From: Corynebacterium fournieri
GTDB lineage: Bacteria; Actinomycetota; Actinomycetes; Mycobacteriales; Mycobacteriaceae
Reading direction: 5' to 3'
NCBI RefSeq assembly: GCF_030408775.1
Contig: NZ_CP047210.1
Coordinates: 682,001 to 746,000, forward strand
DNA length: 64,000 nt
A program made the translations under genes and the position numbers. Positions 62,114 through 64,000 of this stretch are shown here, piece by piece (the stretch's first letter is position 1; each line of letters begins with the position of its first letter). The notes beneath the pieces are model-generated. The model was not told the origin of the DNA and searched no databases. It was given only the letters and a program-made list of their open reading frames with translations.

Positions 62114-63619
62114 GTGACCACGGCAGTCACACCCGCAGCAAAACCAACCGAGCAACCCGTTGAAAAGGAACGCAAGACAGGCAAGGTTGTCGCGTTCATT
62201 TTGTCGTTTGCCGCACTCGCCGCAGTGCTGCTTATCCCGATTGCGGGGCTGGCCATGCCTGCGAAGATCGCTCTGGGGATGTTGGCTTTCGCGGTGATCA
62301 TGTGGGTGACCGAGGCGGTGTCGTACCCGGTCAGTGCGGTGATGATCGTCGGCCTGATCGCGATCATGCTCACCTTCGCCACGGATCCTGAAACAGGCCA
62401 GACCATCGGCGCCTCGAAGGGCTTGAGCATTGCGATGAGCGGGTTCTCCTCGTCCGCTGTGGCGCTGGTCGGCGCGGCGCTCGCGCTGGCAACCGCCATG
62501 CAGGCGACGGGGCTGCACCGCAGGCTCGCACTCTACGTGCTCAAGTTTGCAGGTGAGAAGGTCTCCCACATTGTTGTCGGTGCCATTGTCATCTCCATCA
62601 TCCTGGCGTTTTTCGTCCCGTCCGCGACCGCTCGCGCGGGTGCTGTTGTGCCGATCCTGATGGGCATGGTTGCCGCGTTCGGTCTGGCGAAAGAATCGAA
62701 GCTGGCTGCCCTGCTGGTGATCACCGCAACACAGGCGGTGTCCATCTGGAACGTGGGTATCAAGACCGCTGCCGCGCAAAACCTGGTGGCCGTCGGCTTC
62801 ATCGAGGACCAAATGGGGCAGTCTGTCTCCTGGGGTCAGTGGTTTGTCTGGGCCGCCCCGTGGTCGGTGTTGATGTCGATTGCGCTGTACTTCATCATGC
62901 GTTGGACCGTCAAGCCGGAGGCTGAGGCCATTGAGGGCGGGCGGGAGCTCGTCGAAAAGCAGCTGGCTGAAATGGGGCCCATGACCGCCGCGGAAAAGCG
63001 GCTCACCGCAATTGCTGTCACGTTGTTGCTGTTCTGGGCGACGGAGGGCATCGTGCACCCGATCAGTTCCGCCACCATCACCATCGTGGCAGTGGGCATC
63101 ATGCTCACGCCGGTCATTGGCGTGATGGATTGGAAATACGCCCAGGAGCACATCAACTGGGGCACGCTGGTCGTCTTCGCTGCCGGTATTTCGCTGGGTA
63201 AGTTCTTGCTGGACACCGGCGCAGCCACCTGGCTTTCCGAGTCCACCTTCGGTGCCATCGGCCTGGCATCCATGCCGATTTTGGCCACGATCGCGCTGGT
63301 GAGCCTGTTTAACATCCTTATCCACCTGGGCTTCGCATCCGCGACCTCGTTGGCCTCCGCGCTCATCCCGGTGTTCATCGCGCTGGCGTCGACGCTGGAT
63401 GTGCCGAGCGGCGGCATCGGCTTCGTCATCATCCAGCAGTTCGTGATCTGCTTCGGCTTCCTGCTGCCGGTCTCGGCGCCGCAGAACATGCTCGCCTACG
63501 GCACGGGCGCGTTCACCTCGAAGCAGTTCCTGCGCACGGGTGTCCCGCTGACCATCGTGGGCTACATGCTCATCCTGCTGTTGTCGGCGACGTACTGGAA
63601 CTGGATCGGTCTGGTCTAG
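62114..63619 (+). CDS. DASS-family (SLC13) carboxylate transporter
   Basis: A 501-residue transporter with about 12-13 membrane segments. ALAFFVPSATARAGAVVPIL-like (FVPSATARAGA) and the later FASATSLASALIPVFIAL are the two SNT/SAT re-entrant motifs of divalent anion:sodium symporters, and SAPQNMLAYGTGAF is a third. It probably imports dicarboxylates or similar anions. GAGGAGG seven bases before the GTG at 62114 decides the start; the longer open frame is rejected. A strong terminator follows its stop. Confidence 0.9.
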   Translation: MTTAVTPAAKPTEQPVEKERKTGKVVAFILSFAALAAVLLIPIAGLAMPAKIALGMLAFAVIMWVTEAVSYPVSAVMIVGLIAIMLTFATDPETGQTIGASKGLSIAMSGFSSSAVALVGAALALATAMQATGLHRRLALYVLKFAGEKVSHIVVGAIVISIILAFFVPSATARAGAVVPILMGMVAAFGLAKESKLAALLVITATQAVSIWNVGIKTAAAQNLVAVGFIEDQMGQSVSWGQWFVWAAPWSVLMSIALYFIMRWTVKPEAEAIEGGRELVEKQLAEMGPMTAAEKRLTAIAVTLLLFWATEGIVHPISSATITIVAVGIMLTPVIGVMDWKYAQEHINWGTLVVFAAGISLGKFLLDTGAATWLSESTFGAIGLASMPILATIALVSLFNILIHLGFASATSLASALIPVFIALASTLDVPSGGIGFVIIQQFVICFGFLLPVSAPQNMLAYGTGAFTSKQFLRTGVPLTIVGYMLILLLSATYWNWIGLV

Positions 63620-64000
63620 TCACTGCAGAACAAGGCCCAGGTGCAGCGAGCTCAGCTCGTGCTCGCCTGGGCCTTTTGGCAAGGCGGCCAGTTCGGCGGC
63701 GGTCTCTGCGGTGACGGGGATGATCCAGCCCAGATTTGGATCGAGCACAGGCACCGCTTCTCGGTGCACGGGCACGAAAGTGACGTCTCGCTCGCCCGGG
63801 TGGTTGAGTTGCACCGCGCCGCCTGCCGCAATGCGCTCCAACGCGGATGAGGAGGTGGTCACAATCACCATCTTCTCCTCGGTCTCGGGGGACAGTTTCG
63901 CGGTGTGCACATGCAGCCTATCGACGTCCACAGGCTCAAACCGCTCCGGAAAATCCACCAGCGGTGTTGGCCCGAGGCCCAGAAGTTGACGTGCGCGGCT
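63620..64000 (-). CDS. Uncharacterised protein (5' end outside window)
   Basis: The last 126 codons of a gene that enters from beyond the window. The reading runs ARQLLGLGPTPLVDFPERF to SSLHLGLVLQ without a stop; a GTG at 63958 is possible but internal conservation is unknown. I do not recognise the family. Its stop codon touches that of the convergent transporter with no spacer, and its last 20 codons are encoded by the transporter's terminator hairpin. Confidence 0.6.
   Translation of the reverse strand, partial: SRARQLLGLGPTPLVDFPERFEPVDVDRLHVHTAKLSPETEEKMVIVTTSSSALERIAAGGAVQLNHPGERDVTFVPVHREAVPVLDPNLGWIIPVTAETAAELAALPKGPGEHELSSLHLGLVLQ
63632..63677 (+). terminator. Terminator of the DASS transporter gene
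   Basis: AAGGCCCAGG and CCTGGGCCTT form a perfect 10-base-pair stem, with an inner GAGC/GCTC hairpin, followed by TT. On the minus strand it is followed by GTTCTG, so it may work less well in that direction. It lies inside the 3' end of the convergent gene. Confidence 0.8.

Overview
The window comes from a high-GC, mycolic-acid-type actinobacterium, almost certainly a Corynebacterium. The evidence is gene content and order: a block of zinc-free ribosomal proteins next to an MprA/MprB-type two-component system and an HtrA protease, then mog, mscL, fthC, galU, moeA-like glp, rimJ and glpR. Other markers are an actinobacterial O-mannosyltransferase, the rpf2-ksgA-ispE operon, a long GapB-type dehydrogenase and a TetR-controlled MmpL transporter. 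The species was not determined. I see no prophage, integrase, transposase or CRISPR array.

Layout. 1-2310: ribosomal proteins L33, L28, L31B and L32, all without zinc-binding cysteine pairs, interrupted by an ArsB-like permease. 2418-8447: envelope-stress signalling (mprAB, htrA), mog, mscL, a SAF-domain protein and fthC. 8523-12893: galU, glp, rimJ and glpR, the UDP-glucose and gephyrin-like cell-division block. 12968-17218: tRNA-Ala(CGC), a cation-efflux protein, tag, doxX, a zinc-finger membrane protein and pmt. 17259-23479: rsmI, an accessory three-gene membrane cassette of unknown role, and metG. 23493-28684: a hydrolase, a small protein, tatD, rpf2, ksgA and ispE.

28882-33911: an atypical ABC transporter pair that appears to have landed on and beheaded an exonuclease gene, followed by an ABC-F ATPase and a small monooxygenase-fold protein. 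34047-42081: a 5-oxoproline (pyroglutamate) use cluster comprising an NRAMP-like transporter, YcsI, biotin carboxylase-BCCP, PxpBC fusion, PxpA and a GntR regulator, split by an HNH endonuclease gene. 42242-48704: ppk2, mpg, a HAD phosphatase, a 3-hydroxyisobutyryl-CoA hydrolase-like protein, a secreted phytase-like phosphatase and gapB.

48707-51462: a lipoprotein, then a divergently oriented pair that closely resembles SqdX and SqdB, the two enzymes of sulfoquinovosyl diacylglycerol synthesis. 51641-57449: an operon of two large exported membrane-anchored proteins, a Rib-repeat adhesin and a metzincin protease. 57474-64000: two small hypothetical proteins, a TetR-MmpL pair with two matching operators, a DASS-family carboxylate transporter and a gene cut by the window end. 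The only gene-poor stretch above 300 bases (61767-62113) holds the TetR operators, a doubtful small ORF and the transporter's promoter region.

The strongest leads for new biology are the sulfolipid gene pair (with galU in the same window able to supply UDP-glucose), the unexplained cassette at 18118-21639, the adhesin-metzincin pair, and the ABC insertion with its broken neighbour. Starts were chosen by ribosome-binding sites, overlaps and family starts; family calls are from recognition of the protein sequence, without database searches.
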